A DNA stretch of 64,000 bases from Rhodosorus marinus (Eukaryota; Rhodophyta; Stylonematophyceae; Stylonematales; Stylonemataceae): contig JAMWBK010000003.1 of the NCBI GenBank assembly GCA_029953675.1, positions 1,736,001-1,800,000 of the forward strand, given 5' to 3'. Under the pieces are notes generated by a model. It saw only the letters and a program-made list of their open reading frames with translations. It was not told the DNA's origin and did not search any database. Of the stretch, positions 31,575 through 43,951 are shown in pieces; position 1 is the first letter of the stretch; the number at the start of each line of letters is the position of its first letter. Made by a program: the position numbers and the translations under genes.

Positions 31575-34561
31575 GCGCGGGCATGAAATACGCGTGAACT
31601 TTGGACGAGTGAACACGTTTGAAACTCTGGACAATGCCTGGTTCTGGAGTGATAGTAAACACACGTAACATTGCGGTCTGAGAAAAGCAGCACCCTTTCA
31701 TGCATCGCTTTGAGATCCGAATCCGCCTATCGGTTTCATCGGAGTCCACCTGCAATCGTTAAGTCTTTTCAGTGTCCTGAACCCGGAAATGTAGTGCTAT
31801 GAACTACATCCAGGACGCAATCCTTGTGTCCTGTCACGAGGATCAGAATTTCCGGCTCTTCGAGAACCTCAATAGGCTCCATCTGCGCCGAACGAGATCG
31901 ACCGCGAGACAACAGACCTAGCTAAGCACTGGCTATTATCGAACGTATGAGGAGTTCTGCTTCGCAGAGTTGTGCTAGCACAGGACGTCTCCAACGCACA
32001 AGCAGTCCCAGTCGGCCAAGCACGCTGAGGCGCTTCAGTACAACCAGTCGATCCAGCCGCTCTCGTCCAGCACGCACAACAGGGTGGTCGACGACATGTG
32101 CCCTATCATAACAAAAATCAGCCCCTCTCCCTACGTCAACTGCTCGGCCACGAGTGAGACGCTTTCTCAAGACCCTCGACGTACTCCAGCCTCTCGCAAA
32201 ATCTTGCCGTCGGAGGCCATGCGTTTGAACTCCGCATTTTATTCAGAGAGGCCAAACAGCCCCCAAATCAAGTAGGGCTGAGTCAGCTTCAACAAAGTCA
32301 GTGTAGACCGCTCTGGAACCTACAAGCCTAAACCATCAATGATATTCTTCATATTAGTCGGACTGATGCTTCCAACCCGGCAACTGTCCCCCCCACCCCA
32401 TCCACCCCCCCCAAAATTCCCCTCTCACAAGCTTTTCTACAATCCATCCGCAACTTGATCGCAAGACATCTGGTACTATCCATTGACTGATTTGTACTGC
32501 GTGAAGCGTTTGCTATCAAAACATGAAAACACGCTTACGATGAAAAAAAAGAGAAGGGACGTGGAGAACAGCTAATTCTCAAGTTTTTTCAATGAAAATA
32601 CAGAGGTGAATTTCCCACCACAAGAAATATGATTGTTTTTCCGAAGAATTAGGGCAACGTCACCGTCCACGCCCTACGGGCGGCTTTTCCCGACCCCAGC
32701 ATATCGTTCCACTTCGTTCTCCCCCGTGAGGATTATTCTGGAAGATAATTCAATCAAGAGTTCTATATATGTCTCAAACATGAATGGATTATTACCTTTT
32801 CCTTCTATCAATGTTGATTGAAAATAGGGTTTCCCCCCTTTCGTATAAGCTCTCGTTCGCGGCTATTATTTGTTTTTTCATTTTTGAGGCATGATGGCAT
32901 TTTTAAAAGGAAATTTATGTATACGGTGTGTATCGACATAGAGTTTGCCTTTTCGTTCTTCCGGATAGGCCTGCGAACTACAGTCGCCGCGGAGAAACCT
33001 GTTTTTCTGTATACCCCTTGTACGGAAGTTGGAGAATACGCTTTTTCATCGGTCATGAATTAAGAACGATGAAGATAAAGGCAAATTTGAGTGGAAGCTT
33101 CCATGGGTCATCCGTAACGTGGAACTGATCGATTTCAATCACAAAGTTTAAACGATATAGAAAACGATAGACTAACTGCGGATCCAATGATTGGAATCGC
33201 GGGTATTTGTTTGGCGTTAATAAAGAATGCGTGTCAAGATCCATCTAATTGATTGGTGAAATGGGAGGGAAGATCGGATACCATCATCAATATTGATTGG
33301 TTCACCCATGCACATGACTATAAAGTATTGAAATTCATCTTCTCACGCTCCACGATCTGAAGCCTCCTACGCTTTTTTTTAAAAGAAACGAACTAATCTT
33401 CGAAAATTGTTTCGTCTTCAGGAAGAGTGGACAGCAAGACGCCCCCCATCCAAACCCCTTCTATCTCTTCAATAGGCCAGCTTTTCAATATAGGAAAAGG
33501 GGGGGAAACTTGTTCCGCAAGCTGCCCAATGGTTGGCTGCCGAATTTTCGAAATTAAATCTCATATCGGATTTTTGTTTTCAATATAGCGGACCCCCTTC
33601 CAACTCAATTCACTTTCTCAAACCTCGAACCAGAGCTGCATTGTTTCCTGGGGGGTTCCGACGAACGGCATAAAAATCTAGGAGATATTTATTTTTCAAA
33701 AGCCTCTTTTTCAATACGCCTCTCAAACCCCCCTATCCAATTCACAAAACAATAATTGTTCTATTTAATTTCATTAAAATATTCGACGTTTTCTGCCACT
33801 TCACATATATCCAACATACCCCGGCAAAATACTACTTGCGTGACCAACACCACCACACCCTTATGGATAAAGTTTCGTTTTTCAAAAGAAAATTTTATCT
33901 GTCCTCTGTTTGGACGGATGCCATGACGTCTTCCGTCTAGTCCCAAGTCGAGGTTGTACATTCCGTAGTAACCCGCCCGAGTCCTTCACCCCCCCCCGGG
34001 GACTTTCCTTTCTTTATTCATAAAAGGGGGGGGGGGAGAGAAAATCTGATTGAGAGCGAAATTCTGGTTTACCCCCCCTAAAAATCATGTTGGAGTATTT
34101 GGACCAGTTGATGTCTCACGCCTTTTAGTTGAAGAAATTTTGTCTCAAAACGTATAAGTTTGGAGTTTGCAAATGAACAAAAGTTTCTGGCAAGGGGAGT
34201 ATGGACCCTATTCTCTTCTGACGAGCTGAACAGGAATGAAAGGGGGTGGAGAGAGTATATATTTGTTGAGAGCTGAGCTGGGATGGCCGGGAGGGAGGAA
34301 GGTCGCGCGAGGTCAGGTATTGGAAGGTATCTGTAAGGGAGGCTACCTGGTAGAGGTGTGAGGAGTAGAACTGAGGCTGTCTGGTGAGGAGGGAGGGGGT
34401 TGGAAGGGGGTATGTTCTGAGTTTGGTCAGATTAGGGTGTCGGTGGTTCAGAGTAAGTCTTGGATGGTGTGGTAAGCGGGGTTGGTTAGGGTTTTTTCTC
34501 TTGTTTTGGGTTTGAGTTTGGAGGGTATTGAGGTTGGTGTGGGGCCGGTGGAGGCGTAGGA
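31575..34561. other. gene-poor stretch between DsbA-like and PDK genes
   Basis: About 3 kb. The part at 31800-32300 has higher GC and may be decayed repeat DNA. The rest is AT-rich with homopolymers (C-run 32385-32420, G-run 34026-34038). From about 34220 the plus strand becomes purine- and G-rich, leading into the kinase gene. No RNA gene or intact ORF is supported. Confidence 0.45.
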
Positions 34562-36014
34562 ATGGCTACTACCACCATGGCGAGCAGTAGACTTGCTCGA
34601 GTGCCTGTCTACATGCTGAGAAAGACTACTGGCATAATGCTTGATGACTATGCGTCGAGACCTCAAACACCAACAACGCTGAGACAAATGTATGAGCTAG
34701 GGATGAGGACAAATTACGAGAAGATTCTCTTGGGCGCGCAGTTCTTACATGCTGAGCTTCCTATACGCCTCGCGCACCGCGTTAAGGAGCTTGAGAATTT
34801 GCCTTATGACCTGAACAATATGCCTTCGGTTATCAAGGTTCGGCAGGTACGCCTATCGCCGCTGCTAACCGAGCCCGAGCCTAGAGCTTGCCTGCTGTTT
34901 TGGATTCTGACCTTGTACTCTTTTTTGGATTTTCGTCGCAACAGCTCTATGAGAACTCTTTTCAGGACTTGGTGGAGAGGAAGAGACCTGAAGATGAGGA
35001 AGAAGAAGAGCTGTTCACGGACCTGCTGGTTCGAATAAGATCTCGTCACGACGACGTTCACAAGCTGATGGCCAAGGGTGTCATGGAACTGAAAACGGAA
35101 TCTGGAAGGGGAGCCAACGACCTGAAGATTCACGATTTCCTCGACCGATTTTACAGGTCCAGAATTGGCATCCGAACTTTGATAAGCCACCAAGCAGACA
35201 TGCGCTACAGCCGGAAAGGTAAGTTCCACGAGCCTTATACATGTATTCCGGGAAGGAATATGGACCTAATCATCATGTTTTCGTTCAGGCTATGTTGGCA
35301 TAATTAACCCTGTATGTAAACCCGAGGTAATTGTGAGGGACGCTGCTCAAGCTGTTCACTCCATCGCGTACCGTACCTATGGAGACTGTCCCGAAGTACA
35401 GCTGCATGGGAAAACATCCCTTCAGTTTCCTTATATTGAAGGCCATATATTTTTCTGCCTTTTTGAGCTTCTGAAGAATTCTATACGGGCGACAATGGGT
35501 ACGTTAGAAATTCTTGGAGATCTCGCTCACGGCAGCAGCTAACCAGTTTTTTGAATGCTTTGCAGAAACTCACGGGAACAATGTTCATATACCGCCGGTT
35601 AAAGTTGTAATTGCGGACGGGAACGAGGACGTGACTTTGAAGATATCTGATGAAGGTGGGGGTATTCCGAGGTCCGAGATGGAAAACGTGTGGAACTACC
35701 TGTTCACAACAGCGGAAATACCACCGGAGAAGTTGATGGAAATTGAGGAGAAATCTAGGCATGGTGGAGTTGGTTGCGATCCAATCGCAGGGTTTGGGTA
35801 AGTGGAAGCATCGTTTGTCCAGTTGGAGCTCGGCCGTTGTCTGACGTTTATGATTTTCTCGTTTGGGACGGATAACAGGTACGGCCTTCCGTTGTCGAGA
35901 ATACATGCTAGGTACTTCAGCGGGGACCTCAACATTGTGTCCATGGAGGGTTATGGAACGGATGCATATCTTCATCTGAGCAAACTCTGGAACAAGGCCG
36001 AGGACCTGCCGTAA
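34562..36014 (+). CDS. PDK: pyruvate dehydrogenase kinase
   Basis: Five exons (34562-34846, 34945-35218, 35289-35498, 35566-35797, 35879-36014) splice in consistent phases to 378 residues, the usual family length. The N-terminal helical domain (TTLRQMYELGMR, ELPIRLAHRVKELENLPYDL) is followed by a GHKL ATPase domain with the N-box ELLKNSIRATM (about residue 247), the DEGGGIPRS box (about 285) and the glycine box GFGYGLPLSR (about 333), then a GYGTDAYLHL end. These mitochondrial serine kinases switch off the pyruvate dehydrogenase complex by phosphorylating its E1-alpha subunit. The INPVCKPEVIVRDA segment fits PDK better than branched-chain ketoacid dehydrogenase kinase, though that relative is the main alternative. 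Confidence 0.93.
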
Positions 36015-36911
36015 CAGACTTGTGCGATATTTATAGTGATGATATTTGGCATAAAACTTTTCGCATATTATGTTTATTAAAATGAGTGAATCGGAGGTGT
36101 ACCTATCGCTTGCTTGCCAGTAGACGTAGCTATCCAGGCTTTCGGAGTCCGATGTTTTGAGTCGAAGACGTCATGGATCGACTTCACGAAGGTCAACCTT
36201 GGGTCAACGCTTCACACCAAAGTTGTGCGTTAGATCAATTCGAAGTCCAGAATCTTCTGTTTGCCTTCGTTCACAACTCGACAAATCAGTCACCCACAAG
36301 CCCTCGGAGATTTGCTCTTTGCCGGGTTCAAGCCAGAGAAAGCTATGATTCAATCTAACGAACTGAGTAGCAATCTAACCCTCCCCCCCGGCCAAGAGTA
36401 TTAGTCATCGCTTGAGAGCACAGATGAATAGAGCCAGCAAAGCTCCTACATGAATCTTAACGGATCATCATCAATCTTAAAACGCCTTCGACAGCGGGAC
36501 CTCAACCCTTTCAGTCCTGGAGTGGTCGTAGAGGATGAGGCAGAATGAAAAGCCAAAAAACAAGTCAACATCGGACGCAGCAACTTCTTCAGGACATCCA
36601 CAGCTCCTCAAAGAGACAAGCTCAGCGATTCAGATTCACTAGAGTGTCTCTCTGAAGTCCTATGCAACTGAGCTGTACTGTTGGAATTGTCGTTGCGACC
36701 GCGACCGAAAGTGGTGGGGAGGCGAAATTCTTTCGCGTGGAATCAGTGTGCACACCAGAGCCTCTTTACTGACTTATATCAGCTGAGATTTAGAAACTTA
36801 GCGTCAGGGTTGCCGTTGAAGAGGACGCGTTAAGCCCAACGACTGGAGTTGATCGGGTATTTATTAGTTTGTTTGCAACTGTTGCGGCGTAGGTTTTGTT
36901 TGAATTTCACG
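36015..36911. other. intergenic between PDK and SBDS
   Basis: No gene supported. The plus strand shows short ORFs only. Confidence 0.5.
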
Positions 36912-38033
36912 ATGCCTGATATGCTTGTCAGGTACAAGAAGGGAAAGACCAACTTTGAGATAATTACAAAAGAAGGTTCGGTTTCCCAGTACCGAGAAGG
37001 GACCATTAAGAATACGGACGATGTAAGGAAAACGACTTGCCTGGTTTTCTCAGTCTAGAAGAGTGACTTCTGAGGAAAGCTTCACATCTGTTGTGGTCTC
37101 GTCTTTTTTTTTTGGGGGGGCGTGGCGGGGGTTTGGGTGATTTCAGGTTGTCGTCGCGAATGTCATTTTCACAAATCACAGCAAGGGCGAGCGAGCAAGC
37201 GATGAGCAGTTAAGGTAAGTCCAGAGTATTCTTTTTGCGCACAGAGCGGGTTCACTGAGACGCGTCAAATAAATATCTTGCTGCACCAGGAGCGCGTTTG
37301 ATACGGACGATCTGAGCCAATGCCTCGAGAAAATCCTTCTCACAGGCGAGCCACAGCTCTCTGTAGCCGAGCGCAAGGCCAAAGTTGAACAGAAGCGGAA
37401 GGAAATCGTGGACTACTTCAGGAAGTAAGCACAGACAAATGCTCCGCAAGCTTTTCTCCAGGGTCCTGAGATCGTGTCTTTCTCCGCTTTGAACAGATAC
37501 TATGTCGAACCACGGACCAAACTACCTCTTCCCGCGCAGAGAATCGACGCCGCTCTGACCCAAGCTAAGATTAGAGTGGATCCTGATACACCAGCAGCTC
37601 GTCAGGCTGCTGATGCTGCTTCAAAGGTAGTAGCAGTTATGCCAATGAGCAAGTCAACCTTGGATGGTACCATCAAGATCCCTCACCAATACGTAGGATC
37701 AGCAATGGGATCGGTTAGCAAGTATTGTCAAGTGGTTAAGTAGGTGCTATGAATGGGATGAATGACAACGCGAGTCTCTGTTCAAGTACTCAAACATTTT
37801 GGTCTTTCTTCTCTGATCGAAGGGATGGATATACATCTGAAGGAAGCTCAATCAGCGTCTCAGTTGCTCCGGGAGATTATGATATGCTAATCTCTGATCT
37901 GACCAAGGCAACGAAAGGAAACTTCACGTTCGATATTGAAGGTCAACAGAAGGCTATGGCTTCTGGAAATGAAGCAACGGAGAAGAAAAAAGGTGGAAAG
38001 GTAGGCAAGAAGGGTAAAGGAGGAAAGAAATAG
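36912..38033 (+). CDS. SBDS: SBDS ribosome maturation protein
   Basis: Five exons (36912-37022, 37147-37214, 37290-37424, 37497-37739, 37823-38033) give 255 residues, matching the family. The N-terminal FYSH domain opens MPDMLVRYKKGKTNFEIITK and runs through VIFTNHSKGERASDEQL. The helical middle domain includes SVAERKAKVEQKRKEIVDYF and KIRVDPDTPAARQAADAASK, and the ferredoxin-like third domain ends VAPGDYDMLISDLTKATKGN. SBDS works with the GTPase EFL1 to release eIF6 from 60S subunits. A short Lys/Gly tail (KKGGKVGKKGKGGKK) follows the conserved domains. No zinc-finger extension of the plant type is present. Confidence 0.94.
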
Positions 38034-38519
38034 GGTTCTTTTTGAGAGAAGAATCGAAGATGATGAAATGCTGTTCAGAGCTCTTGAAACGCATGAGTAA
38101 TCGTTGGGATCTTGTTGGGCCGTTGAATGAACGCCCCTCGTGCATATATACTGTGCATTTCCGGATGGAATGGGGCTTTCCATGCCCGTAGATACCCCTT
38201 GATGGGTTTTTACAGGATTTTTCAGAGCTTGAGCAAATGGCTCGTTTCGCTCAGCCGCAGAAGCGGGTGAAAGCGTTGGAGCAGTTGACGTTCAAGATGG
38301 CAAATTTTTGTTTTTCTTTCTGTCCATTCTCAATACTTGGTCGACGAATTCACAGCCTCGCCGCTCTCCTTGCCGGGTGAACGAGACGGCATGGATATGG
38401 ACAATCGTCTTAAAGACTTACTTCGTGTAAAAAAAAAGTTCTGTTTTTCTTGATTCCATGTCCTTAGTCTCCAAAAACCTATCGCCATTCTCGACGACTC
38501 TCGTTAACGCGTTGTCCCG
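38034..38519. other. convergent intergenic gap
   Basis: Lies between the convergent SBDS and ROMO1-like genes; nothing identifiable. Confidence 0.5.
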
Positions 38520-38910
38520 TTAGTAAGTTGGGTTACCACAGCCACGGATCGCTGTACCAACGGCAAGGAAAAATCCAAACCCAATCGCCCCAGCAAAGGA
38601 GCTCCTCAATGCAAGGCCAACTTTCTACTCCGAAGACATTTACAGAGAAAGACGAAAAAGCAAGGTATGCGAATCCCGCAAATTAAATGGAAAATTTTCC
38701 CGTTCAGCACTTTCGTTTTGACAAAACAGAAGGAAAGCTCCTCGATCAGTTGAATTGTTTAGACAAACTCACCTGTGAGACAGGTATACCCTTATATCGA
38801 AAAGCCTCAAACCCACCAGCAACAGCTCCGAATGTCACGCCGATCGCTGCTCCAAGCGTGGCTCCTTGCTTCATCTTCTGAAGGCACGATCGAGTTTCCG
38901 GTGACATCAT
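38520..38910 (-). CDS. ROMO1/Mgr2-like mitochondrial inner-membrane protein
   Basis: Two minus-strand exons (38910-38773 and 38624-38520), phase 0, with a 148-bp GTGAGT...GTAG intron, encode 80 residues. Each exon holds one glycine-rich membrane helix: GATLGAAIGVTFGAVAGGF followed by the loop FRYKGIPV, then SSFAGAIGFGFFLAVGTAI followed by RGCG. The glycine-zipper pair, the basic loop and the C-terminal I-R-G-C match ROMO1/Mgr2, a small subunit of the TIM23 presequence translocase that gates lateral release of inner-membrane proteins. Tandem ATGs at the start leave a one-residue ambiguity. The gene is easy to miss because neither exon is a long ORF. Confidence 0.8.
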
Positions 38911-39943
38911 TCCTCTCCGAAGCTAATACTCCTCTTCAAGGAAAAAACACACTACAAAAAAGGAAACGGTTCAGAGAATGCATCAAAAAAAAACAAAAAC
39001 AACTCGATTGCTACCTTTCGAAAGGCCTCCTACCTACCAACAAAAACCAACTCAGCCTCCACCCTCCTCAAGAGCAAACCTCCGGATCGCCAGTATTGAC
39101 GCGACGCTCTTGGCAATATGAAGAAAGATCTTGAGAACCAACACAAGCCTGGAGAAACCCTCGCGAAGCAGAATCCGATCTGTCCGAAGACTTTAGAAGA
39201 GGAATCCGATCTGTCTGAGGACGTCGGAGGAAGAATCCGATCATCTGTCTCAACCTTCCGCTGATGTGCCGATTGTTGATCTACTTGTCCACAAAGAAGT
39301 TCCAGACAAAAACTCCCGCCCTGGTCAAGACGAAGAGAAAATAGAATGCAACTATCTATCTTCTGGACGAAAAGAAGTCTTACAACCTTCAGATTGCTGG
39401 TGTGGGTCTATAGATCAACAGTGTGGGACCCCACTTCGATCCCAACGTACCCAACAAAAAAATTGTTGGATGATGATGAGCTTGTTCCCAAAGCTGTTTA
39501 TGTGGCGTTTCCACAGAAAAAAAAAAAAAAAACAGGAATCTGTCTCGTCTCTTTCGTGAGCAAGATGACCGTGGCAAGGACGTGCGGAATGGAAACCAGG
39601 TTTCGTCAGTGCCTTCTGACAACAACAACAACCATCTTTCTTCTCTCAACCGTAGCCAAGAAGGATGGGATGATAAGGAGTTTTCTATAGGTAGGGAAGC
39701 AGTTTCTTGCCGATCCACGAAAAAGAGAAATCTGTCTTGTCTTGTTTTTGAGGGTGGAAGGGACGCAAAGTAGATGTGACAGGAGAGGACATCCGAAGTT
39801 ATACAAGCGTCGGTGAACCTGCTCAAACAAAACAGCTTAGGAGCTTATCTGCAACGGCCCACCCCCGACGCCATTCTCGGCATATGAGGTGATGGGGGGA
39901 AAACAGAAAAACGGGTCGGAATCCCCAGACTGACTAAAAATCA
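38911..39943. other. intergenic, possible decayed element
   Basis: Several overlapping plus-strand ORFs (39266-39559, 39346-39690) read partly like one frame-broken protein, but no domain is recognised. A-runs near 39520 help to break the frames. No supported gene. Confidence 0.35.
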
Positions 39944-40098
39944 CCAACGACGAAAAAAAAAATACGGAAGCCGTGAAAGGAAGAGAATCACTTAGACAAG
40001 ATATACTTTAGAAGGAGCAGTACTTTAGAAGGAGCAGTATATCTTGTCTAAGTGATTCTCTTCCTTTCACGGCTTCCGTATTTTTTTTTCGTCGTTGG
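39944..40098. repeat. near-perfect palindrome with 64-bp arms
   Basis: Arms 39944-40007 and 40036-40098 are exact reverse complements except for one base in an A/T run. The 28-base spacer is made of a direct duplication of TACTTTAGAAGGAGCAGTA shared with the arm ends. No ORF is contained. It could be a miniature inverted-repeat element or a fold-back template-switch product. Confidence 0.9.
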
Positions 40099-40900
40099 AG
40101 ATTTTAATCCATCCCGAACATGCTCGAGGATCAGGTGCCTCTTCCGAAGGAGTGTCCACCTCCTTCCACACAGACCTCAAAACCTTTGAATTTAAAGGGA
40201 AACAGGGGGTTATTCATATATCCAAATATTTCCAAGCACGTGTCTTTGAAAAGGTTTATCGGACTCTTAAAGTACTATATGATCTTCGTACAATTTTAGT
40301 ACAGTACCTGATTTGCCTTCCAGTTTTACATTAGATTAGATTTCGGTATATTAGTATATACTGTATATTGATCTTAAATGTCACTCACAGAATTAGGAGT
40401 TGATGGCAATGGGGGGATTTTGGCTGGTTGTTTTGGTGAGAAGCAGTCAGAGCGCGAAAGTGATGAAGGTAATGTCTCTAGTGGCTGGCAAATAGACGAA
40501 ATTATCAATCTCTAGTTTTAACATCGTCTCGTTCTTCCCCCGTACCCGATAGCATCGATTGCTAGCCCGGGGATCAGCAGGTTTCGGACCGAGACTGGAG
40601 GAAGAAGATGAAAACGGTTGAACAGGCTTAGGCAGCCTTGCGTTGATTCTGAAATCAGAAAGAAAATTTGCTAGCTTAAAGGAGACGAACAACGAGAAAG
40701 AAGATATTATATTTTGCGAGCCTCGGCGATTTCCGAGTGGGGAGATGATGGCACGAGGACGTTGTTGGTACGGCTTTTGGATGGCGTAGGGAGGCCGCAC
40801 TGGTGGAGGTGTTTTTTTTGAAGTTCTGAGGGTTTGTTTCAGAAAAAAACAGAAGACGCTGCGACGGAGGGTACTCCTCCAGACTGTATAGGCCGCTGTA
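40099..40900. other. intergenic upstream of ARP4
   Basis: AT-rich; the right end (40720-40830) is mildly G-rich on the plus strand. A minus ORF over 40447-40986 runs antisense into the ARP4 first exon and has no independent support. Confidence 0.5.
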
Positions 40901-43218
40901 ATGTACACAGTAGAGAATACTGTTCCAGCGATCGTGGCGGATTTCGGATCACATACCTCGAAGATTGGATACGCTGGAGAGGACATTCCTCACAATATAT
41001 TTCCGTCGAGGCTTGGTGTGAAAGAGAGTAAGCCAATGAACGATGCAGAAAGGTGGAATTCCTCTCTTTCCGTACCCTTTTTGCCCTCCGCCGCGTACTT
41101 TTCGATGAGCTACTGACTGCGGGTTTTGGTTTCATAGCGAATGGCAAGAAGGACTACATATGCGGAGGAGGACTGGATACGCGAAGGGATGGTCTTGAAG
41201 TGGTTTCTCCCTTTGACCAGGACGGACTGATTCAGAACTGGTACTGGTCATGCTGCAATAGATACACAACCCTCTTCACATCCATCTTAACAGCCTTGGT
41301 GCATTCGAATTCGACTCAGGAACGACATGGAAAAGTTAATAGATTACTCCGTTACGAACGTAGAAACCGAAGACTTCGCGTTCATGCTCGCTGAACCTTG
41401 CTACAATCCAAAGCACTTGCGCGAGAAGATGTGTGAACTACTGGTACGGTATCTACTCTCCAATTATCTACCTGCTACCATCCATCCCAGCGTCCAGATT
41501 TCCATTGAAGGCTTCATTTCCGGTTCCTCGTCTTGTGCACCTCTTCATTCGAGCTGGGACATCGTGCATGATACTTCGGATCAGCTCAAAGCATCGCTTC
41601 TTAACCAGAGCTGGATCTTGTGTTCTGTCATCATCTTTTTGCAGATGATTAGAGCTCTCGCAATTTTTTTTTTTCGCCTCTCTGACCACCTTTGACTGAG
41701 CGCACTCTCATCTCTGTGTGACTTTTGTCTTCCGCAGTTTGAGAAGTATCAATCTCCTGCAGTCTATCTGGGGAGATCGGCGGTGCTCTCCGCGTTTGCA
41801 AATAACCGAACGACAGCAGTCGTTCTCGACTGCGGAGCTTGTTCTACCACTGCAGTTCCAGTTTTCGAGGTACAATCGCTCGCAGACGTGATAACATGTA
41901 AATAACTCTAGAGAGCCCCAATCCGTTGCTTTCGAGCTCGGTTTGTACAGCCCAGACCAAGCAACTCTGAGAGTTGCTTAGTAGAGAATACCTGTCTAAC
42001 TTCTTACTTCCATGAACGCTACCTGGTATGGGCCCTAGGGATCTCTAGTTAAGAACAAGACGCTGCGGACGATGACGGGGGGGGAACAGCTGAATGCCAA
42101 GTTCAAGGAGCAAATTACCGAAAAAGGTATAGAGATCAAGCCCGAGTACTCCGTAAAGAAGACAAGAGTGGATGAGCCAGTTGAGGAGGAGGAGGAGGAA
42201 GAGGAAACCGGCAGCAATGATGAGGAAGCTTCAACGCGCAAATATGAGATTACAGACCTGTCGTTCCCGGGAACAACTGATAGCTATAAGCGCTATCGCC
42301 AAACTGCTCTGCTCGAACAGGTAGGGGGAGATTCCACAGCCTCAGAGAAAGACTGAACGAAACTGTAGTTTGGACTAACGTGGTTGGCTCTTCTCTTCTT
42401 CTGTTTGTTTGTCTCACCGGTTCCGTCTACAAAGAGCAAGGAAGCTCTGTGTAAAGTCAACGACATGCCGTCGGTAGAGCCTGTCCTCCAGCCTACCGAG
42501 AAGTATGAGCTTCCTGACGGGTAAGCAAAAGTCCTGCAGGAACACTAGCCCAAACATTATCTGACTAAGAAATGTAAATACCACATTAGAACTTTGATTG
42601 AAATGGGCTTGGAAAGGCAGAAAGTACCAGAGGCCCTCTTCAGTGAGCTTCTGCTCTCTCCAGTGTCGAACGACTCGGGAGTATTGAAACAGTCTGGTCT
42701 CCCTCCTTCGATGTCAAAGGGACTCCCTGGAATGATACGCGACGTCATTCAGAGCTGCGACAGCCAAATGCACAAGGACATGTATGTTGGTATTTGCTTA
42801 ACTGGTGGGACATCCAATTTTGATGGTAAGGCAGAGGGCATTGTCTTTTGCAAAACTGGTCCCTTGCGCTATCCTGCGCTTAGGTGGCTGATTAGTTGCT
42901 GCCTGTGCTTGACCAGGTTTGTACGAGAGGTTGACTCGTGAACTGCTTGTACTTCACTCCAAAGTGCGGGTTATTGCAGCAGCGGGCAGAGCGGAGCGCC
43001 GATATTGCGCGTGGACAGGTAAGCTCCTGGCCCTGCTAGTAGCTCTGCATCTTCCTAGTTTCAAAAAGGTGTACTGTTCTCATGACGCCGTTGAATGCCT
43101 TATTGGTCGTTCAGGAGGATCTATTCTCGCCACTTTCACGGAGTTTCAGAAATGGTGGCTTTCAAAGGCAGAGTACGAAGAGAACGGCTCGGGCTTTGTG
43201 CACACGAAGTGTCAATGA
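40901..43218 (+). CDS. ARP4: actin-related protein 4 (BAF53/Arp4)
   Basis: Nine exons (40901-41027, 41138-41240, 41320-41443, 41738-41869, 42039-42320, 42435-42520, 42590-42825, 42917-43018, 43115-43218) join in matching phases to 431 residues. Actin-fold landmarks are: IVADFGSHTSKIGYAGEDIPHN at the start, CYNPKHLREKM, the second phosphate loop VVLDCGACSTTAVPVF, LTGGTSNFDGLYERL and the end TGGSILATFTEFQKWWLSKAEYEENG. The VADFGSHT motif and the acidic insert (about residues 198-214, VDEP then a Glu run) point to Arp4, a nuclear subunit of SWI/SNF, INO80, SWR1 and NuA4-type complexes, rather than to conventional actin. The intron before exon 5 contains a small hairpin (AAGCAACT...AGTTGCTT near 41960-41980). 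Confidence 0.93.
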
Positions 43219-43951
43219 CCGCATTCTGTTGGAGAAGATCATTCTCCTTAGATGTCATTTGGTTGAGCTCTTCCAACGTCCAGACCATTTATTTGGGGAC
43301 TTCGCCCTGTCGTCGCGAAGGGCAAAAGGCGATCCTCCATCGCGCAAACTAAGCAACTGTTTCCGCACGGCTACCGCAGCACAAGCTCGGATCTGGCGAA
43401 ACGATTCCGCTGCAGTTTTGCGGACCGGAGTAATCGACGGAGTACTGGTGACGGCGACTCAGTAACGTGAACTGCAGTTTTTAATAGAAATTGTATGGAT
43501 GTGCAGCTCTTGAAATCCTAAGAGCATATGTGAACAAACAATCAGCAATGAGAAAAGCAACCTTGGGATTGGGCGGAACCAGTAAACGATAAGGAGCAAT
43601 CCTCAGCAAATCAAAAAGGATCTCTCCCATCGCTCTTGCTGTAGGTATCCCTTCCTCCCTTGGCCGCAACAATTAACAAATACATCGGGCATAGAACTAC
43701 GAAAACTCCTTGCTCCTGCTGGAAGAGTGCCAACTTTCAGTGGTTGCCCCCCACTGCGAAGTCAACAAGGACTAATCTTATCTTCGGGAGCTGAATTAAG
43801 TTAACGGAGCTCAACGGAGCTCACTACCGTATGTGAACTATTAGAAATCTTTTCGCCGCCCTGCAGGTACTTGGGCAAAGGGTTATTCCGGGACAGTTTC
43901 TGTACAATCCTTAGTCTTGAAAGATTCATCGTCATTGAACCTCCCAAGCGG
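43219..43951. other. convergent intergenic region
   Basis: Between convergent ARP4 and the MYB gene; nothing identifiable. Confidence 0.5.

Noticed and set aside
31922-32280. Arg-rich minus ORF as a gene
   Set aside because: No ATG in good context, no domain, and the plus strand reads equally well as decayed repeat DNA.
40447-40986. 179-codon minus-strand ORF
   Set aside because: It runs antisense over the ARP4 first exon and shows no independent coding signal.
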